NCBI GenBank assembly: GCA_963744305.1
Contig: CAVUTF010000007.1
Span: 248,001-312,000, forward strand
Direction of reading: 5' to 3'
From: FEN-1219 sp963744305
Lineage (GTDB): Bacteria > Pseudomonadota > Gammaproteobacteria > Steroidobacterales > Rariloculaceae
Length of the DNA: 64,000 bases
Both the position numbers and the translations under genes were made by a program. Under the pieces are notes generated by a model that worked only from the letters and a program-made list of their open reading frames with translations, searched no databases and was not told where the DNA came from. Numbering within the stretch: the stretch's first letter is position 1; every line of letters starts with the position of its first letter. Below are positions 55,713 to 64,000 of this stretch, in pieces.

Positions 55713-56603
55713 CTAATCACGACGGAGCCTTCGCAGCGCGCGAAGGTAGTTGGGGAGCAAGCCCTCCGTTGCGCACATTACGACCAGCAACAATTCGAAG
55801 AGAAGCAATACCGGAGCGCAAACGACAAGAGTGCGGGCCGAGTAGCAGATTGCGATCGTTCGAAGGCGGTTATAGAACTGTGCGTCTACGCGTCCAGTGC
55901 CATGAGGATTCGGCACGAGCAGAACGGTTGCTTCGGGGACGTGTAGGACTCTATAGCCCGCCAGGCATCCTCGTAGATGAAGCTCCCCGTCATCGCCCCA
56001 CCCCAGCATGAAGTCGTCGTCGAAGCCGCCGAGACGTTCCGCGAGACTGCGGTTGATCAGCATTATGCCGCCGCCCACCGAGGGGCGCGGGCGCATATCG
56101 TTCACCCGACCCGGCTTCGCCGCGCAGCTCACGCACAGGTAATGCAAGGATTGCTCGTCGGAATACAGGCGGCTTGGATCGTCTTGATAGAGTAGCCGCG
56201 GCGTGCAACAGAGAATGTCGTCGGCGCCCGCAACCACGGCCAGCATCCGCTCAATGCTGCCGGGCGTAAACGTGACGTCATTGTCCATGAGCAGCACGTA
56301 CGGAGTCGTAGCGACATTGAACCCGCGGTTTCTCACACGGTTCAACATGGCGGTGTTCTTCCCCATGCTGATTATCTCGACGTGCGGAAACTCGACCGGC
56401 ACCGTGCTCAGCGCCCCGTCGGTCGAGCCATCGTCGACGAGCACGATCCGGCATCCGGCCGCCTCGTATCGAAGGTTCGATAGCGTCGCCCCGAGAACTC
56501 TCTGACCGTTGTAATTGGTGATGACGACGGTGACCTGATCGGCAAAGCTGCACGGCTTGACCGGAGGTATGTGGCGAGTGCGGGATTGCGGTACCGCGGA
56601 CAC
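55713..56603 (-). CDS. Family 2 glycosyltransferase
   Basis: A 296-residue GT2 enzyme with GTG start (56603). The GT-A fold reads VTVVITNYNGQRVLGATLSN, IVLVDDGSTDGAL, PYVLLMDNDVTFTPGSIERM (D-D metal motif near residue 107) and GGFDDDFMLGWGDDGELHLR. One or two hydrophobic helices at the C-terminus (VVCAPVLLLFELLLVVMCA) anchor it to the inner membrane. The layout is that of rhamnosyl-type transferases in O-antigen or exopolysaccharide clusters. A sigma70-type promoter lies 38 bp upstream. Confidence 0.88.
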   Translation of the reverse strand: MSAVPQSRTRHIPPVKPCSFADQVTVVITNYNGQRVLGATLSNLRYEAAGCRIVLVDDGSTDGALSTVPVEFPHVEIISMGKNTAMLNRVRNRGFNVATTPYVLLMDNDVTFTPGSIERMLAVVAGADDILCCTPRLLYQDDPSRLYSDEQSLHYLCVSCAAKPGRVNDMRPRPSVGGGIMLINRSLAERLGGFDDDFMLGWGDDGELHLRGCLAGYRVLHVPEATVLLVPNPHGTGRVDAQFYNRLRTIAICYSARTLVVCAPVLLLFELLLVVMCATEGLLPNYLRALRRLRRD

Positions 56604-56640
56604 GGTTCTTGTCTACTTCTTATAATCCGCCGAGATCCGA

Positions 56641-56669
56641 TATATACCCGCCGTCCGTCGTGCGGTCAA
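56641..56669 (-). promoter_or_regulatory. Sigma70-type promoter of the GT2 gene
   Basis: On the minus strand TTGACC (56669-56664), a 17-base spacer and TATATA (56646-56641). Predicted start is near 56634, leaving about 31 bases before the GTG. Hexamers and spacing are near consensus. Confidence 0.65.
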
Positions 56670-57247
56670 TTCATGCACTGAGTCCCGCAGCGAGCGGCCG
56701 CCACCTTGAGTGACGCAGCTCGGCGAAGGTTTTCCAGTTGGAGTCGGTTCGGGTCGGACAATCGGTGTTCCGCGTGTCCATATTCGGCGATCACGGTCCC
56801 CTCGCAGCCTAGGTAAGAACGCTGTATCAAAGAGCGTGCCATCCGGCGAGACATGCGCTGTCATGCCCGGGGGCTCTACGTACGTGGCAGCGCTGATCCA
56901 GCTTCATTCAGACAAAACAAGTCCTAACGAATTAACGAAGCAATCACGCACAATATCCTGATAACCCTATAGATGTAACCTTGAGTCTTCCCCGCCTGCG
57001 ACCAGGGTAATCCCGCGCGGCGACCGCTCGTCCGTATGGCGCCGATTTTGCGTTCGAGGCACCGAACTGGGAGGTGCGCTCGCAAAAGCAGAGGAACGGC
57101 AGCGCACGCGGTGCGTTTCCAAAATTTGGGGAACTCCGCAAATGACATGAGAATCGAGCTCCTGCTCGCGGTTTCGGCAGGGCTACAACTACGCCGGATG
57201 GGTCGACTGTCTGGATGACACGCGGGCTCGCGGCCCGTTGCGTCGGT
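56670..57247. other. Non-coding spacer
   Basis: About 580 bp upstream of the GT2 promoter with no convincing gene. The part around 56900-56990 is clearly more AT-rich than its surroundings (CTAACGAATTAACGAAGCAA). Short open frames show no protein-like sequence. No repeat or terminator stands out. Confidence 0.5.
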
Positions 57248-58264
57248 TCACCCAGAAAAAACGGCGCCGATTGGAAACATCAACCAGCTCAAGGTATCGG
57301 CGATCAGCGAGGCGGACAAGCTCGCGCTTGCGGGTATGCCGACCGGCTCTAACAGCAGCACGAACGCGCCCGCGCTGACTGCGACCTGACTCAGCCCCAC
57401 CGGCACCATTCCAATGAACATCACGACCGGGACGACCGCGAGGATAACGCCGAGCAGGTGCGGGTATCCCAGGGCAACGAAAACGAGATAGATTTCGAAG
57501 CTCCGTAGAATCTGAATGAGCACGCCGAGCAGCAATGCGCGCGCGACGACCTTCTTGCGCCCTTGCATCTTGCTTGCGTAGAGCACCACATCATGGGCCT
57601 TCACCCAAAGCCGGCGCATCCATGATGTACGCCTGGTTGGACGGTGCGCCTCGAGCCAGCCCGAGAGCGTAGGTGCCAGGCAGGTCGCGGCAACGAAACC
57701 GAGGAACAGCGCGGCCGCGCCGGCATCGATGATCTCCTCTCCCGGAAACGGCTGATCGAGCGCGAGCAACGCGACGAGTGCGACGATCGCGAGCGCCGCG
57801 ACGCTGATCGCGCGGTCGATGACCGCGGAGGCCATTCCAACGGCGCCGACGCCGTGATCGCGCGATAGATACCAGACGCGGACGGCTTCCAGGCCCAACC
57901 CGCTCGGAGCGAACGAGCCCAAGAAGTAGGACACGAACGTCACGTGCCACACGTAGCCGAAAGGCAAGCGAATGCCTTCCCCTCGTAAGATGACCCACCA
58001 CTTGAGCGACATCACGGTCCGGGTAATGACGATGAGCAGCGCTGTCGCGAGCAGCCACCACGGGTTGCACGTCCGCAGCTCGTGCACGAACTCCGTCAAC
58101 GGAACTTTTGTCAGCGCCAGATAGCCGAGAATCGCGATCAATCCGACCGACCATACGATCCAGCGAAGCGTGGATTTTCGAGGCTTGGCTTGCGTGGCGG
58201 TTGGATCGTCACGAATCTCTTGGAGCTCGTGCGCCAACCGGTTTCGTAGCGAATCCGCGTTCAA
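57248..58264 (-). CDS. Lysylphosphatidylglycerol-synthase-TM / UPF0104 flippase-like membrane protein
   Basis: A 338-residue membrane protein with about eight helices. Family blocks: YLALTKVPLTEFVHELRTCN, SYFLGSFAPSGLGLEAVRVW, VIDRAISVAALAIVALVALL and VVPVVMFIGMVPVGLSQVAV near the end. UPF0104/AglD-type proteins are thought to move or modify lipid-linked substrates at the membrane. It starts 12 bp after the stop of the deacetylase gene, so the two form one unit, in keeping with glycan export. Confidence 0.85.
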   Translation of the reverse strand: MNADSLRNRLAHELQEIRDDPTATQAKPRKSTLRWIVWSVGLIAILGYLALTKVPLTEFVHELRTCNPWWLLATALLIVITRTVMSLKWWVILRGEGIRLPFGYVWHVTFVSYFLGSFAPSGLGLEAVRVWYLSRDHGVGAVGMASAVIDRAISVAALAIVALVALLALDQPFPGEEIIDAGAAALFLGFVAATCLAPTLSGWLEAHRPTRRTSWMRRLWVKAHDVVLYASKMQGRKKVVARALLLGVLIQILRSFEIYLVFVALGYPHLLGVILAVVPVVMFIGMVPVGLSQVAVSAGAFVLLLEPVGIPASASLSASLIADTLSWLMFPIGAVFSG

Positions 58265-58276
58265 GCGTGTGTCACT

Positions 58277-59503
58277 TTAATAACCGGTCTCGCCATCCAG
58301 CCGGCGTCGAATCTTCATCTTGAGGACCTGCAGGAGCGACTGGCGGCCGTCTCCCGGCAGGGAGAAGACAAAGTCATGCTTGATGCGCGACAACAGGTGC
58401 GGGTTCGATCCACGGCGATTCGTCACGCGCTGATCCAGCAAACCCCACGAGCTACTTGCGTACCCAAGCTCGCGCGAAAACGCGATCGACCCTGAGCTGC
58501 CGAGGCCGTTCGGATAGCAGAAATGCTTCACGTCCGTGCGACCGAGACGCTCCTCGAGAAGGCGCTTCGATTCGGCGAGCTCCCAGCGCTTTTCCGCGAT
58601 CAGGCTCACCCAAGAGCCGCTGCGACCGATCTTGCTGGCCACGCGTCGGAGCTCCGTCTCCCAGTCCCTTCGATCGAAGAAGGCCGCGCCACCCTCCTCA
58701 TGTGCATGAGCGACGCACGCGTCTACGACTTTGCGATCGCAGACCCATGCCTGGTCGAGATGGAGCAGCGGCTCGCTCTCGAAGATCGGGGTACCTGCAC
58801 GCTGCTCGAGTGCCGCCGCGGTCCACGGAGAGCGGTCGTGCGGAAATTTCGGAAGATCGAATAGGGGATGCTCGTATCCGCCCGGCCTGACGAAGCCGAC
58901 TATCCGTGGTCCGGAAAACATACGTCGGTGCAGCATCGAGTGGGACTCGATGCGGATCGTGCCGTCCTTGTCCAGCGCAACCGCTTCGGACCAACGCAAG
59001 AATTGCTGTCGATCGTCGGTGGTCGAGATCCGCACTTGATCGTGAGTGACTGCGCCGCGCCAGACGTCGGCCAAGGTTGGTCGCACCGGACCTTCCTCGA
59101 GGTAACCTGGTATCACGTACGCCGTGGCGCACATGCCGAACTTCTTCAGAATCGGAAATGCGATCGACCATGTCGAACGCCGGCCGTCGTCCATCGTCAG
59201 AACGACGGGACGACGCGGTAATGTTTTCGTGCCGGCCATCCACGCCACGGCATCGTCTAGCGGCACCGTTCGATAGCCGTTCGCATCGAGGAATCGCAGC
59301 TTCCGCGTGAAGTCATTCTCCTCGAACGAATGAAACTCGATGATCGGAAGATAGTCCTCGTCAGGTATGCCATAGACGGCCCGGGGAAACCGCCGCCCCA
59401 ACAACCGCGCAACATCTACGAGCGTCCCTTGCTCCATATAGGCCAGGATGGCCGCTTCGTCGGCGACGGGTCCGGGTCCATGTTGTTCGACGGTATTCGG
59501 CAT
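58277..59503 (-). CDS. Polysaccharide deacetylase family protein
   Basis: A 408-residue protein of the CE4/NodB fold. The motif-1 region is RRPVVLTMDDGRRSTWSIAF with the D-D pair. TIRIESHSMLHRRM carries the H---H metal site (ESHSMLH). VKHFCYPNGLGSSGS is the C-terminal motif. A long insert between them is unusual. The start is uncertain: ATG 59503 or TTG 59542, neither with a good ribosome site. Likely acts on a lipid-linked or surface glycan. Confidence 0.8.
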   Translation of the reverse strand: MPNTVEQHGPGPVADEAAILAYMEQGTLVDVARLLGRRFPRAVYGIPDEDYLPIIEFHSFEENDFTRKLRFLDANGYRTVPLDDAVAWMAGTKTLPRRPVVLTMDDGRRSTWSIAFPILKKFGMCATAYVIPGYLEEGPVRPTLADVWRGAVTHDQVRISTTDDRQQFLRWSEAVALDKDGTIRIESHSMLHRRMFSGPRIVGFVRPGGYEHPLFDLPKFPHDRSPWTAAALEQRAGTPIFESEPLLHLDQAWVCDRKVVDACVAHAHEEGGAAFFDRRDWETELRRVASKIGRSGSWVSLIAEKRWELAESKRLLEERLGRTDVKHFCYPNGLGSSGSIAFSRELGYASSSWGLLDQRVTNRRGSNPHLLSRIKHDFVFSLPGDGRQSLLQVLKMKIRRRLDGETGY

Positions 59504-59710
59504 ATCAGCTATGAAGAGTGCTCGACGAACGGCAGAATGCAAAACCGATGCCTCGGGCGCGGCCTCGCTCCTTCATATAGTATTGCGCCGCGAAGTTTGC
59601 ACTCGCCCTCAGGCGGTGCGGCCACATGCTAGCATGTCGCGCGCCGTCCGGGCCGCGGCATCAATAACCAGCGCCCCATGAACACGGCTGACGAGGGGTG
59701 AAAACCACGC

Positions 59711-60550
59711 ATGATGATCCGTCGGCTCTTTGACCAGCTGCGAAGCTCGAGACTCGGCCGCCTCCAATTTCTCACTCGCCTGTACCGGAGCGCGATCGTT
59801 CGGTGGCATGGCTCGAATGAGGTGCGCGTGGGGGAGTTCACGCTGAGGTTCGTTTCTACTGATCGCTACCTTCCGGCAAAGCTCATCGTCGATGGGGGCT
59901 TCGAACAAAAAGAAATTGCGCTGCTCTGCTCGCTGATTGCACCGGGAGACGTGGTGTTAGATATAGGCGCGAACATAGGTTTGTATACGTTGGCCATGTC
60001 ACGCGCCGTCGGGCGAGAAGGCAAAGTCGTTGCCTTCGAGCCTGATCCGGACAATCTGAGGGTTCTCCGACACAATGTGCAGGCCAACCATTGCGAAAAC
60101 GTTATCGTGGCGCCGTGCGCCCTTGGCGATCAAACCAAAGAGATGAACCTATTCCAGGTCGACGAACAGAAGGGTTACCAGAGCTTCGCCGACCTGGGCC
60201 ATACCGGTAAATCGGTGCGTGTTCTGATGCGCCGCGGTGACGATGTCTTGCGAGAGCTGGGGGTGGACAGCCCGAGTGTGGTGAAAATAGACGTCGAAGG
60301 CGCCGAGCCCCTCGTCCTCGAGGGCCTCGGTTGTCGACCTAAGTACGTGCAATTCGAATTCGTGCCGGCACAGATACGCGCCTTGGGCCTCGCTCCAATG
60401 CCAATGCTTCTCAGACTCATTGCCGACGGCTATCGGCTCGCGACTATTCAAGAATCGACTGGTTACCTGGATGCCACGACGCCGAACGACTTGCTGGAGC
60501 TCGCGGAGAGAACAGGACTCGACTACAACGTTCTTGCGACTTTGGCTTAG
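59711..60550 (+). CDS. FkbM family methyltransferase
   Basis: A 279-residue class I methyltransferase of the FkbM group. The SAM site reads GDVVLDIGANIGLYTLAMSR near residues 78-97, then KVVAFEPDPDNLRVLRHNVQ. The FkbM block SVVKIDVEGAEPLVLEGLG follows. The C-terminus binds substrate. FkbM enzymes O-methylate sugars or polyketides and are common in polysaccharide loci. GAGGGG lies upstream of ATG 59711. Confidence 0.88.
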   Translation: MMIRRLFDQLRSSRLGRLQFLTRLYRSAIVRWHGSNEVRVGEFTLRFVSTDRYLPAKLIVDGGFEQKEIALLCSLIAPGDVVLDIGANIGLYTLAMSRAVGREGKVVAFEPDPDNLRVLRHNVQANHCENVIVAPCALGDQTKEMNLFQVDEQKGYQSFADLGHTGKSVRVLMRRGDDVLRELGVDSPSVVKIDVEGAEPLVLEGLGCRPKYVQFEFVPAQIRALGLAPMPMLLRLIADGYRLATIQESTGYLDATTPNDLLELAERTGLDYNVLATLA

Positions 60551-60645
60551 GGCACGCCGAGTGTTTTCGACTAAAATCTTTCGCACGTCTGAGATTATGT
60601 CGCCTTCGTGAGCGTGGCAGTGCCGCGGGTGTATTCTGTACCGGA

Positions 60646-60668
60646 GGTAGCGCGAGCTGCGCGCTACC
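60646..60668. repeat. Nine-bp hairpin upstream of the GT4 gene
   Basis: GGTAGCGCG (60646-60654) and CGCGCTACC (60660-60668) pair perfectly around AGCTG. No T-tract follows, so it is not a standard terminator. It lies 74 bp before the GT4 ATG. Confidence 0.5.
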
Positions 60669-60741
60669 GCAAGAATAGCAAACGTGGCGTTTCGATGAAC
60701 GCCCCGAGGCAGGGAAGCCTAAAGCAGAAGGCTTCAACTGA

Positions 60742-61883
60742 ATGCGCATTCTCTTCGTCACGGACCACCTCGGGTACACGGGGGGCGCGTGGCATGGTTG
60801 CACGACGTATTTCGTCAACGTCTTGGCGCAACTTCGGCGCACGGGTCACCAGGTTTCGTTGTGCGTGCTGCGCGGCGAGCACCCGGCGGCCGCGCGGCTG
60901 CGCGCCGACGGTGTAACCGTGACCTTTCTCGCATCGAGGCGCGCATCGCCGCTCACGATTTTCCGCTTGGCACGCCGCATCGTGCGCGACGACTTCGACG
61001 TGGTGCACGCGACGCAACGCGAGAGCTCCTGCCTCGCTCGTGCGCTCAAGCCGTTTCTGGCGGCAACACCGGTAATCATGCACGTCGTCGATTCCGACCC
61101 GGTACCGCGTTTTGAAGGGTACTTGAACCACTGCTTGCCGCAACCGGATGTGACGCTTTGCGTTTCTGCGGCGATGCGTGCTTCGGCCGTGAACGTGTAC
61201 GGCGTCGCCGAGCGCCGCGTACGCGTCCTTTACAACGCGCTCGACCTCACAGGCTGAAGCCGAGCACCCCCGACGTCCGGAGTCGTCTGCGCGCCGACTG
61301 GGGCATTCCAGAACGCGCGGCCGTCGTGGTGTCCACTTCGAGGTTCACGTCGGAAAAGCGCCTCGATGTTCTCATCGGGTTGATTCCCCAGGTGCTCAAG
61401 TCGGCACCGGAGACCGTCTTCGTCTTTGCCGGCGGCGGAACCGACTTGGATGCTTGCCGCGAGCTCGCGGCGCGACTCGGAATCGACGGCTCCGTGCGGT
61501 TTCTCGGTCATCGCTCCGATATCCCCGACGTACTCGCGGCAAGCGACGTTGCCGTAATGCTGTGCCTGCGCGAAGCGTTCGGGTACTCGGCTGCAGAGGC
61601 AATGGCGCTCGGCGTGCCGGTCGCTGCGTACAAAGCGGCGGGCTTGGCCGAGGTGATTACTCACGGGCGAAGCGGGTTGCTCGCACCCGCTGGCGATGAT
61701 GCAACGTTCGCGGCGAACCTCGTACGCGTCCTGCTCGATCCCGTGCTGCGCCAACAATTGGGGCAGGGTGCGCGCGAGGACGTTCAGCGGTTCGGAGTCG
61801 CGGAGCATGCCGACAAGCTGATCCGGCTATACAAGGACCTTGCGCCAGCACGTAGCATCGGGGCGCACCGAAAAACCGCGTAA
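60742..61883 (+). pseudogene. Family 4 glycosyltransferase, one frameshift
   Basis: ATG 60742 begins the GT-B N-domain (MRILFVTDHLGYTGGAWHGC). The first frame ends at TGA 61255 after VRVLYNALDLTG. One base missing there joins it to LKPSTPDVRSRLRADWGIPE, VVSTSRFTSEKRLDVLIGLI and the C-domain donor site FGYSAAEAMALGVPVAAYKA (E-x7-E region). The joined protein is 380 residues. It is followed directly by a deacetylase gene. Confidence 0.85.
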
Positions 61884-61890
61884 AGCGCGT

Positions 61891-62785
61891 ATGTGGCGGC
61901 GACTGCACCGCTCGTGGGAGAAGAACCGCAGCGAGCTCAGAGGGCTACTCGACGGCGGCGTGCCTGCCTTTCTGTTCTCCCGTCGCCCGAAGGAGCTCGA
62001 CGCCGGTGTGCCGGTCTTCTGCTACCACACCGTGACGATCGCGGAGCTCGAGGACGATCTGCGTTTTCTCGCGCGAAACCGATATCGCTGCTTGGGCGGC
62101 GACGATCTGCTCGCGCATTTGGGCAACGAGCGCCCCGCGCCGCCGCGCTCCGTCGTGCTCACGTTCGACGACGGTGCCTTCAATTTTCGCAAGGTCGTGC
62201 TGCCGTTGCTCGAGCGCTTCCAGATGCGCGTGCTCGCGTTCGTGGCTCCTGGCATGCATTTCGACGGCCCGCCACCCGGCTTCGAACGCACGCTCGAACG
62301 CCCAATGACCTGGAACGAGCTCCGTGAGGTGCACGCCTCAGGTCTCGTCGACGTCGAATCCCACACGTTCGAGAGTCGCTACTTACCGATGTGGCCGCGA
62401 CCGATCCCCTCGCGGGCGTCGCTCCCGATCTCGAGCGGGTGCTTCGCGGCCCGCCGCGGCCCTTGGCCGAAGATCTGAGCTTGGCCAAGCATCGTCTAGA
62501 GGAGCAACTACCGGGAAAACCGTTAGGCACATCGCGTTCCCGGCGTACGACGGCACCGCCGACGGCATTGCCGTCGCGGCTCGTTGCGGCTACGAAGCGT
62601 GCCATTGGGGCATTCTTCCCGGTCGGGCGCTGAATCGTTCGGGTGCGTCACCGTATCACGTGGCACGTGTGAGTCATGAATATCTGCGCCGACTTCCCGG
62701 TGAAGGACGCGCAAGTCTCGCGTCGGTTATTCGCGCACGGGTGCGACTCGTGCGTGCGGCCTGGGCGCCCGGAAAAGCGGAATGA
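61891..62785 (+). pseudogene. Polysaccharide deacetylase, two frameshifts
   Basis: ATG 61891. The NodB domain reads VPVFCYHTVTIAELEDDLRF, RSVVLTFDDGAFNFRKVVLP, and GLVDVESHTFESRYLP with the H---H site. Near 62395 the frame must shift to PDPLAGVAPDLERVLRGPPR, and near 62520 to KTVRHIAFPAYDGTADGIAV, AARCGYEACHWGILPGR. Joined length is about 297 residues. The last four bases overlap the next gene (ATGA). It lies in one run with the GT4 and methyltransferase genes. Confidence 0.83.
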
Positions 62786-63372
62786 TGCCGCCGGAGAAAC
62801 GGCTGCAGGCCGCTCGCTGGCTCGTCGCCCGCGCGTTGCTCGCCGTCGGCGTGCCACTCCGGCTTCACTCACCGGACCGCGAGCTGCTCGAAAAAAAAAT
62901 TCTGCCCTATTTCGCGGCGCGCGAAGAGTTTCGGAAAATCTTGTTCGTCGGTTGCGATTGGTACACGAAACGATACGAGCGCTCGTTCCGCGACCGCGCC
63001 TACACTACGATCGACGTCGATCCGGCACGCCGGGCGTTTGGCGCGAAACGTCATATCGTGGGGTCGATGGCTCGATTGAAAGATCACGTTTCAGCGGGGG
63101 AGCTCGACTTGATTCTCTGCAACGGCGTCTTTGGCTGGGGGCTCGATGGTCGCGACGAGGCTGCGCAAGCATTCGCTGCTGCTCACTCGGCGTTGCGCGA
63201 AAACGGCGCGTTCGTGCTCGGCTGGGATGACGTGCCGGAGCATCGGCCGTTCGACCCAGCGGACCTCGACGAGCTTCGCCGGTTCTCGCGTTGGACCTTT
63301 CCGCCGCTGAACGCGACCCGCCATGTCGTCGAGTCCAATCGTCACGTCTACGATTTCTTCACGCGCCGCTGA
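62782..63372 (+). CDS. Class I SAM-dependent methyltransferase
   Basis: A 196-residue methyltransferase. ATG 62782 overlaps the upstream stop. FRKILFVGCDWYTKRYERSF is a variant of motif I (V-x-G-C replaces the usual glycine run), TTIDVDPARRAFGAKRHIVG is motif II, and ELDLILCNGVFGWGLDGRDE with GAFVLGWDDVPEHRPF follow. The pattern is of methyltransferase-type-11-like enzymes linked to polysaccharide synthesis. Substrate unknown. Confidence 0.75.
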   Translation: MMPPEKRLQAARWLVARALLAVGVPLRLHSPDRELLEKKILPYFAAREEFRKILFVGCDWYTKRYERSFRDRAYTTIDVDPARRAFGAKRHIVGSMARLKDHVSAGELDLILCNGVFGWGLDGRDEAAQAFAAAHSALRENGAFVLGWDDVPEHRPFDPADLDELRRFSRWTFPPLNATRHVVESNRHVYDFFTRR

Positions 63373-63502
63373 TCCGAGCCGACGCTCCACCTCCACTCGT
63401 GAACCGCGCATCATCCCGTGAGTCGCGGAGGATCCTTGGTTTCGGAAGGTTGGCCACGTATTCTCAAAGCCTTCGCCAATCAAACGATCATCGAGGATGA
63501 CC

Positions 63503-64000
63503 ATGCCTTTGAATCCGGACGGACAATGGGAGGCTTATGGTGAAAGCGATCCCTACTATGGGGTTCTGTCCTCGGATCGTTTCAAGAGCGACCGCCTCGA
63601 TGCCAGCGCGAAGGCGGAATTCTTCGAGTCCGGGGAGAAGCACGTCGACTACATGATGCAAACGATTCGCTCGGTGTTCGACCCGAGGTTCCAGCCGCGC
63701 CGCGTGCTCGATTTTGGATGTGGCGTCGGGCGGTGCACGATTCCTCTTGCGAAAATCGCCGAGGAGGTGGTGTCGCTAGATGTATCTCCGTCGATGTTGC
63801 GCGAGGCCGAGAAGAACTGTGCGGAACGGTCGATTGAAAATGTGCGCTTTCTGGAATCCGATGATCAGCTCAGCGGAATCGCCGGCTCATTCGACGTCAT
63901 CCACTCTTTTCTCGTCTTTCTTCACATCCCGCCGGCGCGTGGACGAGTGATCTTGAGAAGGATGGTGGATCTCCTCGCTGATGGCGGGGTGATCGTCGTC
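63503..64000 (+). CDS. Class I SAM-dependent methyltransferase, 5' part (runs off the window)
   Basis: The frame from ATG 63503 (GAGG six bases upstream; ATG 63497 is also in frame) is open to the last base, giving 166 residues. RRVLDFGCGVGRCTIPLAKI is motif I, VSLDVSPSMLREAEKNCAER motif II, SFDVIHSFLVFLHIPPARGR the motif IV region. The C-terminal part is outside the window. It continues the glycan-locus run of methyltransferases. Confidence 0.82.
   Translation, partial: MPLNPDGQWEAYGESDPYYGVLSSDRFKSDRLDASAKAEFFESGEKHVDYMMQTIRSVFDPRFQPRRVLDFGCGVGRCTIPLAKIAEEVVSLDVSPSMLREAEKNCAERSIENVRFLESDDQLSGIAGSFDVIHSFLVFLHIPPARGRVILRRMVDLLADGGVIVV

Noticed and set aside
56924..57148. Short frames in the AT-richer spacer as small genes
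   Set aside because: No ribosome site, no hydrophobic or structured pattern, and no consistent codon usage compared with neighbours.

Overview
The window is a GC-rich (roughly 60-65 %) bacterial chromosome segment with densely packed genes, ATGA/GTGA start-stop overlaps and clear Shine-Dalgarno sites. The gene content (arginyl-tRNA synthetase, class I DAHP synthase with a translation-coupled attenuator, DUF2799 and DUF533 proteins, an OmpR/EnvZ-type system, many secreted oxidoreductases, amidohydrolases and VOC proteins) suggests an aerobic soil proteobacterium, probably gammaproteobacterial. That placement is inference; no rRNA or other firm marker is present. I see no tRNA, rRNA, CRISPR array, phage or insertion sequence.

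Layout. 0-4.3 kb: 3' part of argS, an MFS transporter and a frameshifted secreted protein. 4.3-8.7 kb: a membrane cassette (DUF2231/DUF6644-like protein, a 36-residue microprotein, a short DUF6644 paralogue), secreted DUF6152 and partner proteins, MarC and a GYD protein. 8.75-14.7 kb: a p-cresol methylhydroxylase-like flavocytochrome pair, SDR, metallo-beta-lactamase hydrolase, DUF1801, SRPBCC and AraC/GyrI genes. 14.8-16.1 kb: aroG-type DAHP synthase behind an aromatic leader peptide and attenuator. 16-30 kb: an accessory stretch of broken or decaying genes (cyclase, beta-propeller, two-component remnants, acyl-CoA ligase, GntR/FCD remnants, phosphodiesterase, glycosyltransferase, GMC oxidoreductase, M20 peptidase) around an intact ALDH/carboxymuconolactone decarboxylase pair. 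30-36.4 kb: a long minus-strand operon with a branched-chain-amino-acid-type ABC importer (LivH, fused LivM-LivG, LivF) plus MmgE/PrpD, 3-hydroxyisobutyrate dehydrogenase-like and VOC enzymes. 36.5-39.8 kb: a 2OG-Fe(II) oxygenase, DUF2799 lipoprotein, NHL propeller and VOC protein. 39.85-45.6 kb: an OmpR/EnvZ-type two-component system and the periplasmic or secreted genes that appear to share its operator. 45.6-54 kb: DUF533, VOC, ankyrin, two amidohydrolases, a MacB/FtsX-type permease and an acyl-CoA-dehydrogenase-like flavoprotein. 54.4-64 kb: a surface-glycan cluster (methyltransferases, GT2, GT4, flippase-like protein, two polysaccharide deacetylases, FkbM methyltransferase).

Two regulatory structures stand out. 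A 22-codon leader peptide with six aromatic codons in seven precedes aroG, and a terminator and a mutually exclusive 9-bp antiterminator can be traced by eye. Three promoters (before the response regulator, before the Spy/CpxP-like gene and before a small secreted-protein gene) carry the same 16-bp box exactly 21 nt upstream of a -10-like hexamer, which defines a local regulon.

About sixteen genes are split by single-base indels although the protein sequence stays conserved across the frames. The indels cluster (about 10.7-11.1, 15.7-30, 47.6-52 and 61-62.6 kb). This looks more like low-quality consensus than sixteen independent gene deaths, but the sequence alone cannot decide it. These genes are typed as pseudogene, with their probable intact extents given.
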